A stretch of 64,000 nucleotides of DNA from DATFVA01 sp963832355 (GCA_963832355.1 CAWHTX010000017.1:124001-188000), one strand, 5' to 3'. Counted from the first letter of the stretch, positions 17,620 through 28,259 are shown. Numbers and translations: made by a program. Notes: generated from the letters alone by a model not told the origin.

Positions 17620-18354
17620 ATGAATAAAATTTTCTTTGCTTTTTTATTTGTCCTTTTAGCCGGCGCTGCATTCCCTCAGCAGATCTTTACATTCGACTTT
17701 TTTACGGCACAGTTACACGATTCACTTCTCATTGTAACAGATAACACTACAGGCAATATCATTTATGAAATGACTTTTCATAATCCGCACGATTATACGG
17801 TTGATCTCGACAACGACGGAGTAAATGAGTATATCGTAATCGATTCTTTAGCTTATGGTGATTTACCCGATTACATATATTTCATTTTCAACACTCTCGA
17901 TGAATTCAACATGGCAGATTCTATCCACAGCGGAACGACAGAACCGTACGATATGTTCTCGAATGAAGAGGGAGGTGAGATAATTGTAACCGGCAATCCT
18001 GATTTCGAATACTTCAACAGGGATAATGATGATTCGGATATCTTTCTTCCGATAAACTGCTGGAAATATGACAGCGGCGAGATCTATCTTGTTAATGCCG
18101 ATATATACGACCTCTATATCCAGGAAAATGAGGAGATTATAGATTACCTGGATTCATTTACAGATTCCGGGGAATATGACTGCGATCTCAGCCGACAGAA
18201 CGAATCTGCTATAGCGGCCGGGTATGCTAATTATATGAATGCAAGCGAACTTACTATTGCTTCGCAGTTCATAAAAAAGTATTATCGCTGCCCTGATATG
18301 AACAAATTTATTGATAATATTAATCGGTTACTTAACCAGGGAGATACTGAATGA
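17620..18354 (+). CDS. Secreted acidic protein of unknown function
   Basis: 244 residues with a signal peptide (MNKIFFAFLFVLLAGAAFPQ) and a strongly acidic mature part. VDLDNDGVNEYIVID near residue 65 is a Dx[DN]xDG-type calcium loop like those in FG-GAP repeats. A repeat-like segment (NDDSDIFLPINCWKYDSGEIYLVN) follows. I do not recognise a named family. It opens an operon: the next gene overlaps its stop by 4 bp, and a type IX secretion gene follows, so an envelope role is plausible. Confidence 0.6.
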   Translation: MNKIFFAFLFVLLAGAAFPQQIFTFDFFTAQLHDSLLIVTDNTTGNIIYEMTFHNPHDYTVDLDNDGVNEYIVIDSLAYGDLPDYIYFIFNTLDEFNMADSIHSGTTEPYDMFSNEEGGEIIVTGNPDFEYFNRDNDDSDIFLPINCWKYDSGEIYLVNADIYDLYIQENEEIIDYLDSFTDSGEYDCDLSRQNESAIAAGYANYMNASELTIASQFIKKYYRCPDMNKFIDNINRLLNQGDTE

Positions 18355-18590
18355 AAATGGAATGGAAGAAATTTATCGGCAAGACACTTCATATAACTCT
18401 TTATGAAAATTATGGACTAACGATTGATCCTCATTCTGACACACCGATATATGAGATAGTTTTTAAGTCTGGTAAACTGACTGAAGCTTATGATGACGGA
18501 CTTTTACTTGAAACCGTAAGGGAAAACGAACAGGTAAGAATATTCGTACCGTATCAATCAATTAAATGTGTGGAAATCTTTAACATCTAG
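18351..18590 (+). CDS. Small protein, possible Sm-like fold
   Basis: 79 residues, starting within ATGA of the preceding gene, with no signal peptide. Five beta-strand-like blocks alternate: KTLHITLYENYGLTI, PIYEIVFKSGKLTEAYDDG, LLLETVREN and EQVRIFVPYQSIKCVEIF. The last block resembles the closing strand pair of Sm/Hfq-like proteins (hydrophobic-Pro/Lys-x-x-x-Ile-x-x-hydrophobic-x). This is a fold guess only. The gene is complete and clearly coding by its position in the operon. Confidence 0.55.
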   Translation: MKMEWKKFIGKTLHITLYENYGLTIDPHSDTPIYEIVFKSGKLTEAYDDGLLLETVRENEQVRIFVPYQSIKCVEIFNI

Positions 18591-18598
18591 GGGAAACC

Positions 18599-19819
18599 TT
18601 GTATAAAATATTATTCTTTTTAGCTGTATTTCTGCCTGCGGTTATAACTGCGCAGGAGAATATTTCAATTAAATCTCTTATTGCCTACCCGGGTGACGAT
18701 GTTACAGCACTTCCGGTCATTACCGATGGTAAGCTGATTGTAGAATTTGATGTCCAGGCTAATGACGTGCCTCAACTTAGTTTCGTTTTTCGTTTCTGCG
18801 ATAAGAACTGGACACCCTCCGGCAATTTATTCCTTGCCAACCACGGCCATAATATTTTTAATAACCTCGATTACGATGTGCTGCCGGTAACGGTTAAAGA
18901 AGCCAGGTATCATTTCAGGCAGTCGTTCCCGGATAAAAGAGGTGATATAAGCTTTCCCTGGTCAGGTAAATGGCGCTACTATATTACTGACACCTATGAT
19001 ACGTCAATCGTTTACGCTGCCGGTAAGTTTGTAGTGATCAAAGGAACCGTTCCTATGAATGTGAGCCTGGCAAAGGAGAAACTGGAGGACAAGACTTATT
19101 TTCCCACAGAGCTTGCCTACATATTTAATATAACTACGCAGATTAACCTTCCGCAGAAATATCACCCGATGTTTGTTGATCACCTTGAAATAATTGAAAA
19201 CCACAAAACGGATTATCCTTACATAGTAGACCGTTCTTTCAATACAAATCAAAGACAGTTTTACTGGGACGGCGACAGGAAGTTTACATTTACAATCCGC
19301 GATATTCGTCCCGGCAATGAATACAGGCAGACCGACATCAGGAATTACAATAAGTTCACGGGTGAAACAGTAGATGCCCAGTTCGATGGTCTTGAGTACT
19401 CCAGGTTCTTTACTGAAGGTCCTCCTGATCTCAACGGCGGGGAAATTCTACTGAATTATAAGAGTGATTATGCAACTTATAAAAATGTTGTTTTCTCCAT
19501 CAGACCGCCGAATCCCGTCTACAGTGATATTTTCCTGGTTGGTGCGTTTAATAACTGGGTTGTTTCGCCGGAATATAAAATGAACGAACAGGGCGGCGTG
19601 TATAGTCTTACCATTCCACTTAAAAGGGGAATATATGATTACCAGTATGTAATCGGGGAGACATCAGGGAGAACTGTAACGGATATTGACTGGTACACTC
19701 TTGAGGGAAACAGCTGGGATACTTCAAATTATTATTATGTATTTTTGTATTATAATGATACCGATTTGGGCGGCTACGACCATATAATCGGGTACGCAAA
19801 AATTTTTAGTAAACAATAA
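18599..19819 (+). CDS. Type IX secretion system plug protein (DUF5103)
   Basis: 406 residues with a signal peptide (YKILFFLAVFLPAVITAQ), read from a TTG placed 7 bases after AGGGGAAA. Family features include IAYPGDDVTALPVI, FVFRFCDKNWTPSGN, RFFTEGPPDLNGG, VVFSIRPPNP and a C-terminal early-set beta-sandwich (IFLVGAFNNWV ... LKRGIYDYQYVIGE), which resembles a carbohydrate-binding CBM48 fold. The family's 'plug' seals the SprA translocon of the type IX secretion system. The same window encodes at least three proteins with T9SS tails (25986, 62261 and the fragment at 63870). Confidence 0.8.
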   Translation: MYKILFFLAVFLPAVITAQENISIKSLIAYPGDDVTALPVITDGKLIVEFDVQANDVPQLSFVFRFCDKNWTPSGNLFLANHGHNIFNNLDYDVLPVTVKEARYHFRQSFPDKRGDISFPWSGKWRYYITDTYDTSIVYAAGKFVVIKGTVPMNVSLAKEKLEDKTYFPTELAYIFNITTQINLPQKYHPMFVDHLEIIENHKTDYPYIVDRSFNTNQRQFYWDGDRKFTFTIRDIRPGNEYRQTDIRNYNKFTGETVDAQFDGLEYSRFFTEGPPDLNGGEILLNYKSDYATYKNVVFSIRPPNPVYSDIFLVGAFNNWVVSPEYKMNEQGGVYSLTIPLKRGIYDYQYVIGETSGRTVTDIDWYTLEGNSWDTSNYYYVFLYYNDTDLGGYDHIIGYAKIFSKQ

Positions 19820-19828
19820 CAGGTCGAA

Positions 19829-20830
19829 ATGGATAAATTAAATATTGGAATTGTAGGAACAGGGCATCTCGGAAAACTCCATGCTAAAATGTTTACCGCG
19901 ATTCCAAACTGTAAATTAAACGGAGTTTATGATGTCAACCAGCTTCAGTCGAAAGCGGTAAGCGAGGAATACGGTACGGAAGTTTACAGCAGCCTTCAGG
20001 ATCTGCTTAAAGAGGTTGATGCAGTTTCTATAGCTGCCACAACAAGCGCACATTATGATCTTGCTAAAGAATGTCTGAATGCGGGTAAGCCTATATTTGT
20101 TGAAAAACCGATTACAGCCACAATTCCCCAGGCTGAAGAACTCGTGAAGATTGCGGCCGATAAAAATCTTAATCTGCAGGTGGGCCATATAGAGCGATTC
20201 AATCCGGCTCTCGTTTCACTGGAGCAATATATCCTTGAGCCTAAATTTATTCAGACGGACAGACTGGCCCAGTTTAATCCCCGCGGTACCGATGTAGCTG
20301 TAGTACTGGATCTTATGATTCATGATATTGATATCATCCTGAGCCTTATAAAAAGCAAGGTTCAGCAGATAGATGCATCGGGTGTAGCAGTAGTTTCTGA
20401 TTCGATTGATATAGCAAATGCAAGGATCAAGTTTGAAAACGGGGCGGTTGCCAACGTTACCGCCAGCAGAATCTCTCAGAAAAAGATGAGGAAGATGAGG
20501 ATCTTTCAGAGAGATAATTATATTTCTCTCGATTTTATTACGGGACTATCTGAAGTTTACCGGCTTGTACCTCTGGATCAGGATACCGGCATAACGACTA
20601 TTTCATTCGGTGAAATTGGAGTAGGGGACAAAAAGAAAAGAGTAATATATGAGCAGCCGGAAATAAAGGAACAAAATGCACTTCAGTATGAGCTGCAGCT
20701 GTTTGTGGATTCTGTAATAAATAATACAAAACCCCTCGTTACCGGGGGGGACGGACTTCGTGCTTTACGGGTTGCTGAACAAATTCTTCAGAAGATACAG
20801 GAGTCACAGAAGCTGATTTTATCCAATTAA
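19829..20830 (+). CDS. Gfo/Idh/MocA-family NAD(P)-dependent oxidoreductase
   Basis: 333 residues with an N-terminal Rossmann fold (LNIGIVGTGHLGKLHAKMF), the family signature GKPIFVEKPITAT near residue 92, VGHIERFNPA and DLMIHDIDIILSL. These enzymes act on sugars or sugar nucleotides. In this phylum such genes often neighbour lipid A and surface-sugar genes, and UDP-GlcNAc 3-dehydrogenase (GnnA-like) is one possibility, but nothing in the sequence proves the substrate. It is 9 bp after the plug gene and 12 bp before a lipoprotein gene. Confidence 0.85.
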   Translation: MDKLNIGIVGTGHLGKLHAKMFTAIPNCKLNGVYDVNQLQSKAVSEEYGTEVYSSLQDLLKEVDAVSIAATTSAHYDLAKECLNAGKPIFVEKPITATIPQAEELVKIAADKNLNLQVGHIERFNPALVSLEQYILEPKFIQTDRLAQFNPRGTDVAVVLDLMIHDIDIILSLIKSKVQQIDASGVAVVSDSIDIANARIKFENGAVANVTASRISQKKMRKMRIFQRDNYISLDFITGLSEVYRLVPLDQDTGITTISFGEIGVGDKKKRVIYEQPEIKEQNALQYELQLFVDSVINNTKPLVTGGDGLRALRVAEQILQKIQESQKLILSN

Positions 20831-20842
20831 ACGGAAAAGATT

Positions 20843-21451
20843 ATGAAAAAATTATATATCTATGCTTTTATACTTGCTTTTACAATCGGCGGATGCAGTG
20901 TTTATAAATCGCTGGTTAATTTGTCGAGACTTCAGTTTAAGCTCGGTAATGTGAATGGTTTTGCTCTCAACGGCGTTAATCTTTCAAATAAATCTAAATT
21001 ATCCGATTTCAGTTCAATCGAAATGCTAAGGATATCCCAGGCCGTTGCCAGCGGGTCACTTCCCGTATCCTTCGTCCTGAATGTGGAGGCGAAAAATCCC
21101 AATGATGGTTCAGGCGGTTATCCGAATACTAATGCTACGATTACCAATTTCCCCTGGCGGCTGATGATTAACGACAAAGAAACAATATCGGGTGGATTAA
21201 AAAACAATGTCACTATACCAGGCACCGGAGAAATCAGTACAATTCCGATTGAAATGAGCCTGGATCTGGTAAAATTCTTTCAGAATAAGGGATATGAAGA
21301 TCTGATTAACCTTGCCCTTGCAATTGGCGGTAACCAGGGTTCTTCATCCAAGCTTACTCTTTATGCACGTCCCACTGTTTCTACTTCAATCGGACCGATC
21401 CAGTACCCGGAGGAATTAAGGATAGTTAACGTCAGCTTCACAAATAAATGA
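20843..21451 (+). CDS. LEA14-type (WHy domain) lipoprotein
   Basis: 202 residues. The lipoprotein signal ends FTIGGC (anchored Cys near residue 18). The mature part matches the LEA_2/WHy immunoglobulin-like fold: VSFVLNVEAKNPND near residue 76, TITNFPWRLMINDKETISGG and VTIPGTGEISTIPIEMSLDL. These domains are periplasmic or surface beta-sandwiches of unclear role. The gene closes the operon that begins at 17620. Confidence 0.75.
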   Translation: MKKLYIYAFILAFTIGGCSVYKSLVNLSRLQFKLGNVNGFALNGVNLSNKSKLSDFSSIEMLRISQAVASGSLPVSFVLNVEAKNPNDGSGGYPNTNATITNFPWRLMINDKETISGGLKNNVTIPGTGEISTIPIEMSLDLVKFFQNKGYEDLINLALAIGGNQGSSSKLTLYARPTVSTSIGPIQYPEELRIVNVSFTNK

Positions 21452-21799
21452 GATGAACCTGACAGTTTTATGCATTATGATTTCCCGGCAAAATCGTGAA
21501 GAGAAATTATTGCTGATTGATTTTATAATGTGCCTTCTTAAGCTGTAATCTCCTTGAAAACGGGATGTCAAATTATACAAAAGTCTGGTATATAATAGGC
21601 CGGGAAAAATATTTGATAATGGTCACCCCGATCTTATTGCTGCGTATCTTATATGTTCGGCTCGGTCCGATGTCCTAACCAGTCTGATTAAATTTTTTTT
21701 TAATATCAACCCTTTACAAGTTAACTTTTTATAAATTTATAATACTTTATATATATTTTAATTAAACCTACTTTCTAATTTTCAAGAAAACGGAAGATT
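21452..21799. other. Intergenic region, no gene seen
   Basis: No ORF, tRNA or clear terminator is visible. The last 100 bases before the ROK gene are very AT-rich (runs such as TATATATATTTTAATTAAA), consistent with a promoter region. Confidence 0.5.
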
Positions 21800-22762
21800 A
21801 TGGCTAAATCAGATAAATATACAATTGGTGTGGATCTGGGCGGCACAAGTGTGAAAGTCGGGATTGTGTCTGAAAAAGGGAAGATAAGTAGGAAGGTCTC
21901 TCTTGAAACGCATGCATCCGACGGACCGGATGCGGTTGTGGAACAGATAAAGAAGGGAATAGACGAGATACTGAAGAAAACAAAGAAGAAAATTTACGGA
22001 ATCGGTATAGGCGCTCCGGGAGTGGTTTCTGTTAAAAAGGGGACCGTTGAGAATCCTCCCAATTTTCCGGGCTGGGAAAAGGTGAACCTGGGTAAACTGA
22101 TTGAAAAAGAATTTGACAAAAAGGTATTTGTGGAGAATGATGCTAATGCAGCTGCAATTGGTGAATTGATATTCGGTGTCGGTAAAAAATACGATTCATT
22201 CATAATGGTTACTCTCGGTACAGGGGTAGGCGGCGGAATTATTATAGACAACGAGATTTACCGGGGTGAATTCGGTGCAGCTGGTGAGATAGGACATTTA
22301 ACAATAGATCACAAGGGTCCAAAATGCAACTGTGGCTCGTTCGGCTGCATTGAGGCTTACGTGGGCAATCATTACCTGGTCAGCAGGATTAAGAAAGAGA
22401 TGCCTGATCATCCTGATTCTAAAATATGGGAACTAACTGACAACGATCTTGAACAGCTTACTCCCAGAATTATTGATTCAGCATCTGAGCAGGGCGATAG
22501 TTATGCACAATCAATTGTAAAGCAAATGGGGTATTACCTCGGCTGTGCACTTGCATCAGTCAGCAATCTTCTTGATGTAAGTACATTCATTATAGGGGGT
22601 GGTGTATCCGGATTTGGGAAGCCTTTATTTGACTCGATCAAGGATACAGCTTCTTCGCGGGTATTGACTCCTCTTCGCGAAAGAATTGAGGTTTATCCGG
22701 CAAAATTAAAAAATGATGCCGGGATAAAAGGGGCATCTGCTTTAGTGTTTTATAAATCCTGA
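21800..22762 (+). CDS. ROK-family glucokinase
   Basis: 320 residues of the ROK sugar kinase family. Visible are the ATP phosphate-binding start TIGVDLGGTSVKVGIV, the active-site block VENDANAAAIGEL with the catalytic Asp, VTLGTGVGGGIIIDNEIYRG, GEIGHLTIDHKGPKCNCGSF with the zinc-binding Cys-X-Cys-X4-Cys, and FIIGGGVSGFG near the end. Glucose is the most likely substrate, but other hexoses or N-acetyl sugars cannot be excluded. Confidence 0.88.
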   Translation: MAKSDKYTIGVDLGGTSVKVGIVSEKGKISRKVSLETHASDGPDAVVEQIKKGIDEILKKTKKKIYGIGIGAPGVVSVKKGTVENPPNFPGWEKVNLGKLIEKEFDKKVFVENDANAAAIGELIFGVGKKYDSFIMVTLGTGVGGGIIIDNEIYRGEFGAAGEIGHLTIDHKGPKCNCGSFGCIEAYVGNHYLVSRIKKEMPDHPDSKIWELTDNDLEQLTPRIIDSASEQGDSYAQSIVKQMGYYLGCALASVSNLLDVSTFIIGGGVSGFGKPLFDSIKDTASSRVLTPLRERIEVYPAKLKNDAGIKGASALVFYKS

Positions 22763-22804
22763 GGACTAGCTTATTTTTGAATTATTCTTCATATCAATTC
22801 TGAG

Positions 22805-25346
22805 ATGAGAAATTTCTTACTGATAGTGATACTGTTATCTGCTCAGGAATTTGCTCAGCAAATTGATTCAACAGGGTTGATTCCCCCCGATTCAATTAGC
22901 TCTCCTGTAATTGATTCACTTCTATCTTCTGATTCCGTTCAAACCAAAACCGGGGATATAGATACTGTAATTAACGCAAGTTCTTCTGACTCCCTGGTAT
23001 TTGTGATAGGTAAAAAGGAAATGTATCTGTACGGTACAAGCGAGATACAATACAAACAGACCGACCTGAAAGCCGCGAATATAAAAGTGGATTTTGGAAC
23101 CGGAGGCGTAGAGGCGGAGGGTGTTCCAACAGATACCGCCGCTAAATTTGCCGGCACGCCTGTGTTAACCGATAAAGGGGAAAAGTTTGAAGGGTTCAGG
23201 ATGAGGTTTAACTTTAAGACGCAGAGAGGGTTTATTGCTTCTGCGGAAACTCAGAATGAGGGGGCATATTACACAGGCTCAAAAATTAAGAAGGTGGATA
23301 AGGATACCTATTTTATTAAAGACGGAATTTATACTACCTGCGATAAAAAGGATCCGGATTATTATTTCTATTCGCCCAAAATGAAAGTTGTGCAGAAAAA
23401 GGAAGTAATGGCTGAATGGATATGGCTTTTTGTAGGTGATGTACCTTTTCCCGTTCCTCTTCCGTTTGCTGTCTTTCCACTGGAATCGGGCAGAAGATCA
23501 GGTATTATCCCTCCTGTATTCGGGGATGACCCTAATTACGGCAAATATTTTTCGAAATTCGGGTATTTCTGGGCAATAAGTGATTATATGGATCTGAACA
23601 TGACGGGGGATTATTATACACGGGGCAGTTACGGAGCAAACTCCCGTTTCCGGTATGCAAAACGTTATAATTTTACCGGAACTCTTCAGGGGACTTACTC
23701 AGATAAAATATCGGGACTTTCTTCAGAACTGAACAGAAGTGAAAATATTTTTTGGTCACTTAAATGGAGTCATAATCAACAGTTTACCCCGACTATGACG
23801 TTCGATGCCAACCTTGAATTTACTTCGGGTAATCAAATCTATAGTAATTATACTGACTTTAATCAGCTTTTGAGGAATCAGATCTTTTCCAATGCTAAAT
23901 TCTCAAAAACCTGGGAAGAATCAGGAAACAGCCTTTCAGCCAGTTATTCAAGAAGACAGGACCTGGAATCAGGAAATATCCAGGAAGTGCTTCCAAGTCT
24001 CACTTTTACAAGGTCACAGAGTTACCCTTTTCGTGGAAGCGGAGTCGGGGAGCAGAAATGGTATGAGCTGTTCGGCTACAGTTATACTGGACAGTTTGAG
24101 AATGACAGGAACAAGAGAGACGGGCATCTTAATATCAGGGGAGGATTTAATCACCAGATCTCGGCGGGACTTTCTCCAAAACTTAGGCTACATCAGTATT
24201 GCACCTTCAGTACGATACCAGGAAAGATGGTACAATAAGAGAGTGGTATACGAAAGGGGAATTTCTCCGAAAACAGGAAATGACACAACATTTGTAAATG
24301 ATGAACATGAAATAAATTTCGTGAGAACTTTCGGATTGGGTTTAACTGCCTCCACCAAGTTTTACGGGATCTTTCCTGTCAACAGTTTCGGTGTTAATGC
24401 GATCAGACATACTGTTAATCCAAGTATCTCGTATAACTACAACCCCGATTTTTCCAAACCCTTCTGGGGATATTATGATTCCTACCTGGACCCGAATAAT
24501 AAAGTGGTCCACTACGATAAGTTCCAGAGAGAGGTGTTCGGCGGGGCTCCGTCCAGCGAATCGCAGAGGATCACATTCTCAGTCGGCAACATCTTTGAGA
24601 TGAAAACCCTGCCTGATCTTTCGGATACGACTTCCAAAGAGAAAAAAATTCAGCTTTTGAATATATCTGCCGCGATGAGTTATAATTTCGCTGCCGACAG
24701 TATGAAACTCTCTGACCTGGGACTGCAGTACAGGACCCAGATTGGGGAGTGGTTCAACTTTTCAGGAAGTTCGAATTTTACTCCTTATGATTACACTGCC
24801 GATAAAACGAGGATCAATAAGTTCCTAATTAATGAAGGTAAAGGACTGCTGCGGCTTACCAGCTTCAATTTCTCAATTTCCACCAGCCTGTCAGGTGAGA
24901 AGCTGAAATCTGCTGAAGGTAAAGAACCGCCTCCGGAAGGGGAGTATGAGCTGCAGAACGAGGATAATGTTTACAAAGGATTATATTCCGAAAAAGAACC
25001 TGATTTTACAATTCCCTGGGACCTGAACCTGACCTTTAATTATTCGCTCAGAAAGCCGATACCATCTCAGAAAGAGGAATCTTTAAACCTGAGCGGAGGA
25101 ATAAATTTTAATTTAACTCCTAACTGGAAGTTTTCCTTTACAGGAAGTTATGATTTTCAGCGGCATGAATTTGCCGCTCCCCAGATAAGAATTTCCCGCG
25201 ACCTGCACTGCTGGCTTATGAATTTTACCTGGAATCCTATTGGTACCTACCGCGGGTACAGGTTCGAGATAAGGGTTAAAGCACCTCAGCTGCAGGATCT
25301 GAAAATTACCAAGCAGGATCAATTCTACAGCGGAAGGGGATATTAG
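22805..25346 (+). pseudogene. lptD: LptD-like outer-membrane LPS assembly protein, frameshifted
   Basis: Two overlapping frames (22805-24238 and 23892-25346) make one protein of about 846 residues. The N-terminal part has a signal peptide and an OstA-like domain (SDSLVFVIGKKEMYLYGTSEIQYK), then the LptD pattern WLFVGDVPFPVPLPFAVFPL and barrel strands. The C-terminal part continues with barrel strands (RYQERWYNKRVVYERG, HTVNPSISYNYNPDFSKPFW). The frames join at an A4 run at 24178-24181: removing one A gives SPNLGYISIAPSVRYQ with no stop. LptD inserts LPS into the outer membrane and is normally essential, so a sequencing error is as likely as a real mutation. Confidence 0.8.
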
Positions 25347-25348
25347 TA

Positions 25349-25807
25349 ATGAGAAGATATATTATTGATGGAAATAACCTGATTGGAAAGATCAAATCAT
25401 TACAGAAGATTCAGAAGAACGATAAGCAATCAGCACGTGAAAAGCTTGCCCTGATACTCGAAAGTTATTTTCGCGGAAAGAAAGCCAGAGTAACCCTTCA
25501 TTTCGATGGATTTCAGAATACCCCTATTAAGATGGCTGCAGCTAAAATAATTTATTCTGAAAATAAAACTGCAGATGACAGGATCAAATCCGAAATCTCT
25601 GCATCTAAAAATCCGAAACTAATAACACTTATTTCTTCAGATAATAATCTCAGGGAATTTGCCCGTGTCTGCAGTGCATCTGTGATTTCTTCGGAGGAGT
25701 TTGCCGCGGAACTGAACAGGAGGAATGACAAAGATGAAGAAGAACAGCGTATACGCGATATGGATAGTGTTGAAGAATTTAAGAAAATTTTCAATGTGAA
25801 AAAATAA
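25349..25807 (+). CDS. NYN (YacP-like) domain protein, putative RNA-binding/RNase
   Basis: 152 residues with the NYN/PIN-like start RRYIIDGNNLIGKIKSL, acidic residues at the expected metal positions (DGNN; ADDRIKSEI; LISSDNNLREFAR), and a charged C-terminal helix (EEEQRIRDMDSVEEFKKIF). YacP-type proteins are thought to process RNA near the ribosome. The ATG lies 2 bp after the lptD stop. Confidence 0.75.
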   Translation: MRRYIIDGNNLIGKIKSLQKIQKNDKQSAREKLALILESYFRGKKARVTLHFDGFQNTPIKMAAAKIIYSENKTADDRIKSEISASKNPKLITLISSDNNLREFARVCSASVISSEEFAAELNRRNDKDEEEQRIRDMDSVEEFKKIFNVKK

Positions 25808-25985
25808 TTTGCGTAATCCCTTTTTTATTCCGTTTTATAAAATTATTTCATATTTTCTAATACAAGCTCACATTAGAAGAGTAGTTCCATATTACAAATA
25901 ATTTCTCACCAGATAACTTATAAGATATTGACCATATTTAATCTTTTAATTAACCAGTCATCATAAAAATAAAAAGAGAGGTGTT

Positions 25986-28259
25986 ATGTATAGGGAAGTA
26001 TACAGGAAATTTCCATTCCTTTTCATTTTACCAATATTATTGATCTATACCGCGACTACATATTCGCAAGTGGGCGATAATCCAAGGGTCGACCGCCTGC
26101 CGCAGGAGGTAATCAATTCTTATGTTCCCGACGTTTATACTGCGGATGTTATAACAATTGACGGTTTTGATAACTTTAATATCGGTGTCGATTTTGCCGA
26201 ACCGCATATGTCGGTTAATCCAACTGATCCGCTCGAGTATTTCAATGCCTTTAATATTAATACTGCTCACCGGACATACGATGGCCACGATTGGCTGACT
26301 TCATCCCCTTCCTTCGGAACATCTGTACAGGGAGACCCTGTTACTGCATATGATAGTCTCGGTAATCTATACTATATGCAAATGTACGGAAATATCCAGG
26401 GAGCGAGAGTAATTCGGTCAACTGACAATGGCCAGACCTGGTCTTCTGCAGTTAATGCTGTCAGCGGCGGTGACAAATGCTGGATGGCTGCCGATCAAAC
26501 TGATGGTCCTTTTGCAAACTATGTTTATGCCACAATGACAAGCACAAGTTTTACCGGCCATAATTTTGCAAGAAGTACAGATAATGGAGCTACGTTCTCA
26601 CAGACATTCTCTACTAACAGCTCTCCACTTCCTGGAGCGATGGTTGCTGTAGGTCCGAATGTACTTGGCAGCGATGTTCCGGGAGGCTGCGTTTACTTTG
26701 TAACGAACGAAGGAAATTCTTCTGCAGCAACTTACAGATTTTATCGTTCAACCGATGGCGGCGCCACTTTTTCACTAATGTCATCACAGAATTTTGCTGG
26801 TTATGTCGGTACCTTTGTGAACGGAAGAAATTCTGTTCAGAATATGAGAACAAGACCTTATCCGTTCATTACCGCAGACAACAGTTATGGTCCTTACAGA
26901 GGGCGTCTCTACCTGGTATATACAACAAATTCTCCTGCTGGTAGTGGCAATAAACCAGATATCTTCTGCCGTTATTCCGATGACCAGGGGGCAACATGGT
27001 CATCCCAGGTTTTGGTTAATGATGATCCTAACTCAGCAAGCAATAACCAATGGCATCCGTCTACATGGTGCGATAAAGAAACGGGAAGGTTATTTATAAA
27101 ATGGATGGATACCCGCGATACCCCGACGTCTGACAGTGCATATATTTATGCAAGCTATTCTGATGACGGGGGACAGACATTCGCTCCTAATCAGAGAGTT
27201 TCAAACGTTAAGATGAAGATAAACTGCTCAACCTGCGGCGGCGGCGGTACTCCCAGGTATCAGGGTGATTATGATGCAATAACTTCAGCCGGTAATATTT
27301 CAATGTCGGTATGGACAGACTTCAGAAACGGCAATTTCGCAAGCTATACCGGTTATTTTCCTGATTTTGCAATGCTTACTTATCCCCAGAATAACACGGT
27401 TGGAAATACGAATGATCAGACAGATTATACGGTAGAGATTCCGGAAGTTACACTCTTCGACGGTGAGGCAATGTTTACAGCAAACATTGACCCGGCACCC
27501 ATAACCGGATCATTCGATGTCACTTTCGATCCCGGTAATACAATAACATCATTCCCGGGCAGCATAACTATGACGATCCATACTGTCGGTACCGTTCCTA
27601 ACGGCACTTACACCATATCGGTTCAGGGTGAAGGAGTAACCGGAATTCCTGTTCACAGAAGGGAAGTAACTCTTGAAGTTATTGATAATGTACCAGTAGA
27701 ACTCACTTCATTTTCAGCCAATATGCACGATAACGAAGTTATGTTAAGCTGGGTTACTGCTACTGAACTGAATAACAGCGGGTTTGAGATCCAGAGAAGC
27801 CTTAAATCAGAGAATGAGAAAGCCGTATGGGATAAGATCGGCTTTATCCAGGGCAACGGCAGCAGCACTGAATCTCATGCATATTCATTTACAGATGAAA
27901 ATATTATTAAACCCGGCCATTATTCATACAGGCTCAAACAAATAGATTTTGACGGTAGATATGCATACTCACCGGTTGCAGAGATTGATGTAAACAAACC
28001 GACGAGATACTATCTCAGTCAGAATTATCCGAATCCTTTCAATCCGGCAACAACCATAGAGTTCTCTACTCCCGAAAGAAGTCATGTTTCTCTGAAGGTT
28101 TATGATGTTCTCGGAAACGAAGTAGCAACACTGGTTAACGGATGGATGGAATCAACTAACCATAAAGTGACATTCAATGCCGCAGATCTGGCAAGCGGTA
28201 TTTATTATTATACACTTACTACAGGCAATTTCACTTCAACGAAGAAGTTGTCCTGCTGA
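25986..28259 (+). CDS. Secreted BNR/sialidase-like beta-propeller protein with T9SS sorting tail
   Basis: 757 residues. A signal peptide ends TTYSQ. The propeller has repeated Asp-box motifs (RSTDNGQTWSSA, RSTDNGATFSQ, RSTDGGATFS, SDDQGATWSS, SDDGGQTF) across residues 130-410. A stalk with beta-sandwich character follows, then the type IX sorting tail from SQNYPNPFNPATTIEF. The function is unknown; propellers of this type bind or cut glycans or act as surface scaffolds. The tail ends abnormally as KKLSC, and one missing base near 28250 would restore the usual KKLVLLK and stop at 28264. Confidence 0.8.
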   Translation: MYREVYRKFPFLFILPILLIYTATTYSQVGDNPRVDRLPQEVINSYVPDVYTADVITIDGFDNFNIGVDFAEPHMSVNPTDPLEYFNAFNINTAHRTYDGHDWLTSSPSFGTSVQGDPVTAYDSLGNLYYMQMYGNIQGARVIRSTDNGQTWSSAVNAVSGGDKCWMAADQTDGPFANYVYATMTSTSFTGHNFARSTDNGATFSQTFSTNSSPLPGAMVAVGPNVLGSDVPGGCVYFVTNEGNSSAATYRFYRSTDGGATFSLMSSQNFAGYVGTFVNGRNSVQNMRTRPYPFITADNSYGPYRGRLYLVYTTNSPAGSGNKPDIFCRYSDDQGATWSSQVLVNDDPNSASNNQWHPSTWCDKETGRLFIKWMDTRDTPTSDSAYIYASYSDDGGQTFAPNQRVSNVKMKINCSTCGGGGTPRYQGDYDAITSAGNISMSVWTDFRNGNFASYTGYFPDFAMLTYPQNNTVGNTNDQTDYTVEIPEVTLFDGEAMFTANIDPAPITGSFDVTFDPGNTITSFPGSITMTIHTVGTVPNGTYTISVQGEGVTGIPVHRREVTLEVIDNVPVELTSFSANMHDNEVMLSWVTATELNNSGFEIQRSLKSENEKAVWDKIGFIQGNGSSTESHAYSFTDENIIKPGHYSYRLKQIDFDGRYAYSPVAEIDVNKPTRYYLSQNYPNPFNPATTIEFSTPERSHVSLKVYDVLGNEVATLVNGWMESTNHKVTFNAADLASGIYYYTLTTGNFTSTKKLSC

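Noticed and set aside
24170..24190. Programmed frameshift in the LptD-like gene
   Set aside because: There is no slippery heptamer, stem-loop or known precedent, and two other single-base indels in the window favour consensus error or mutation.
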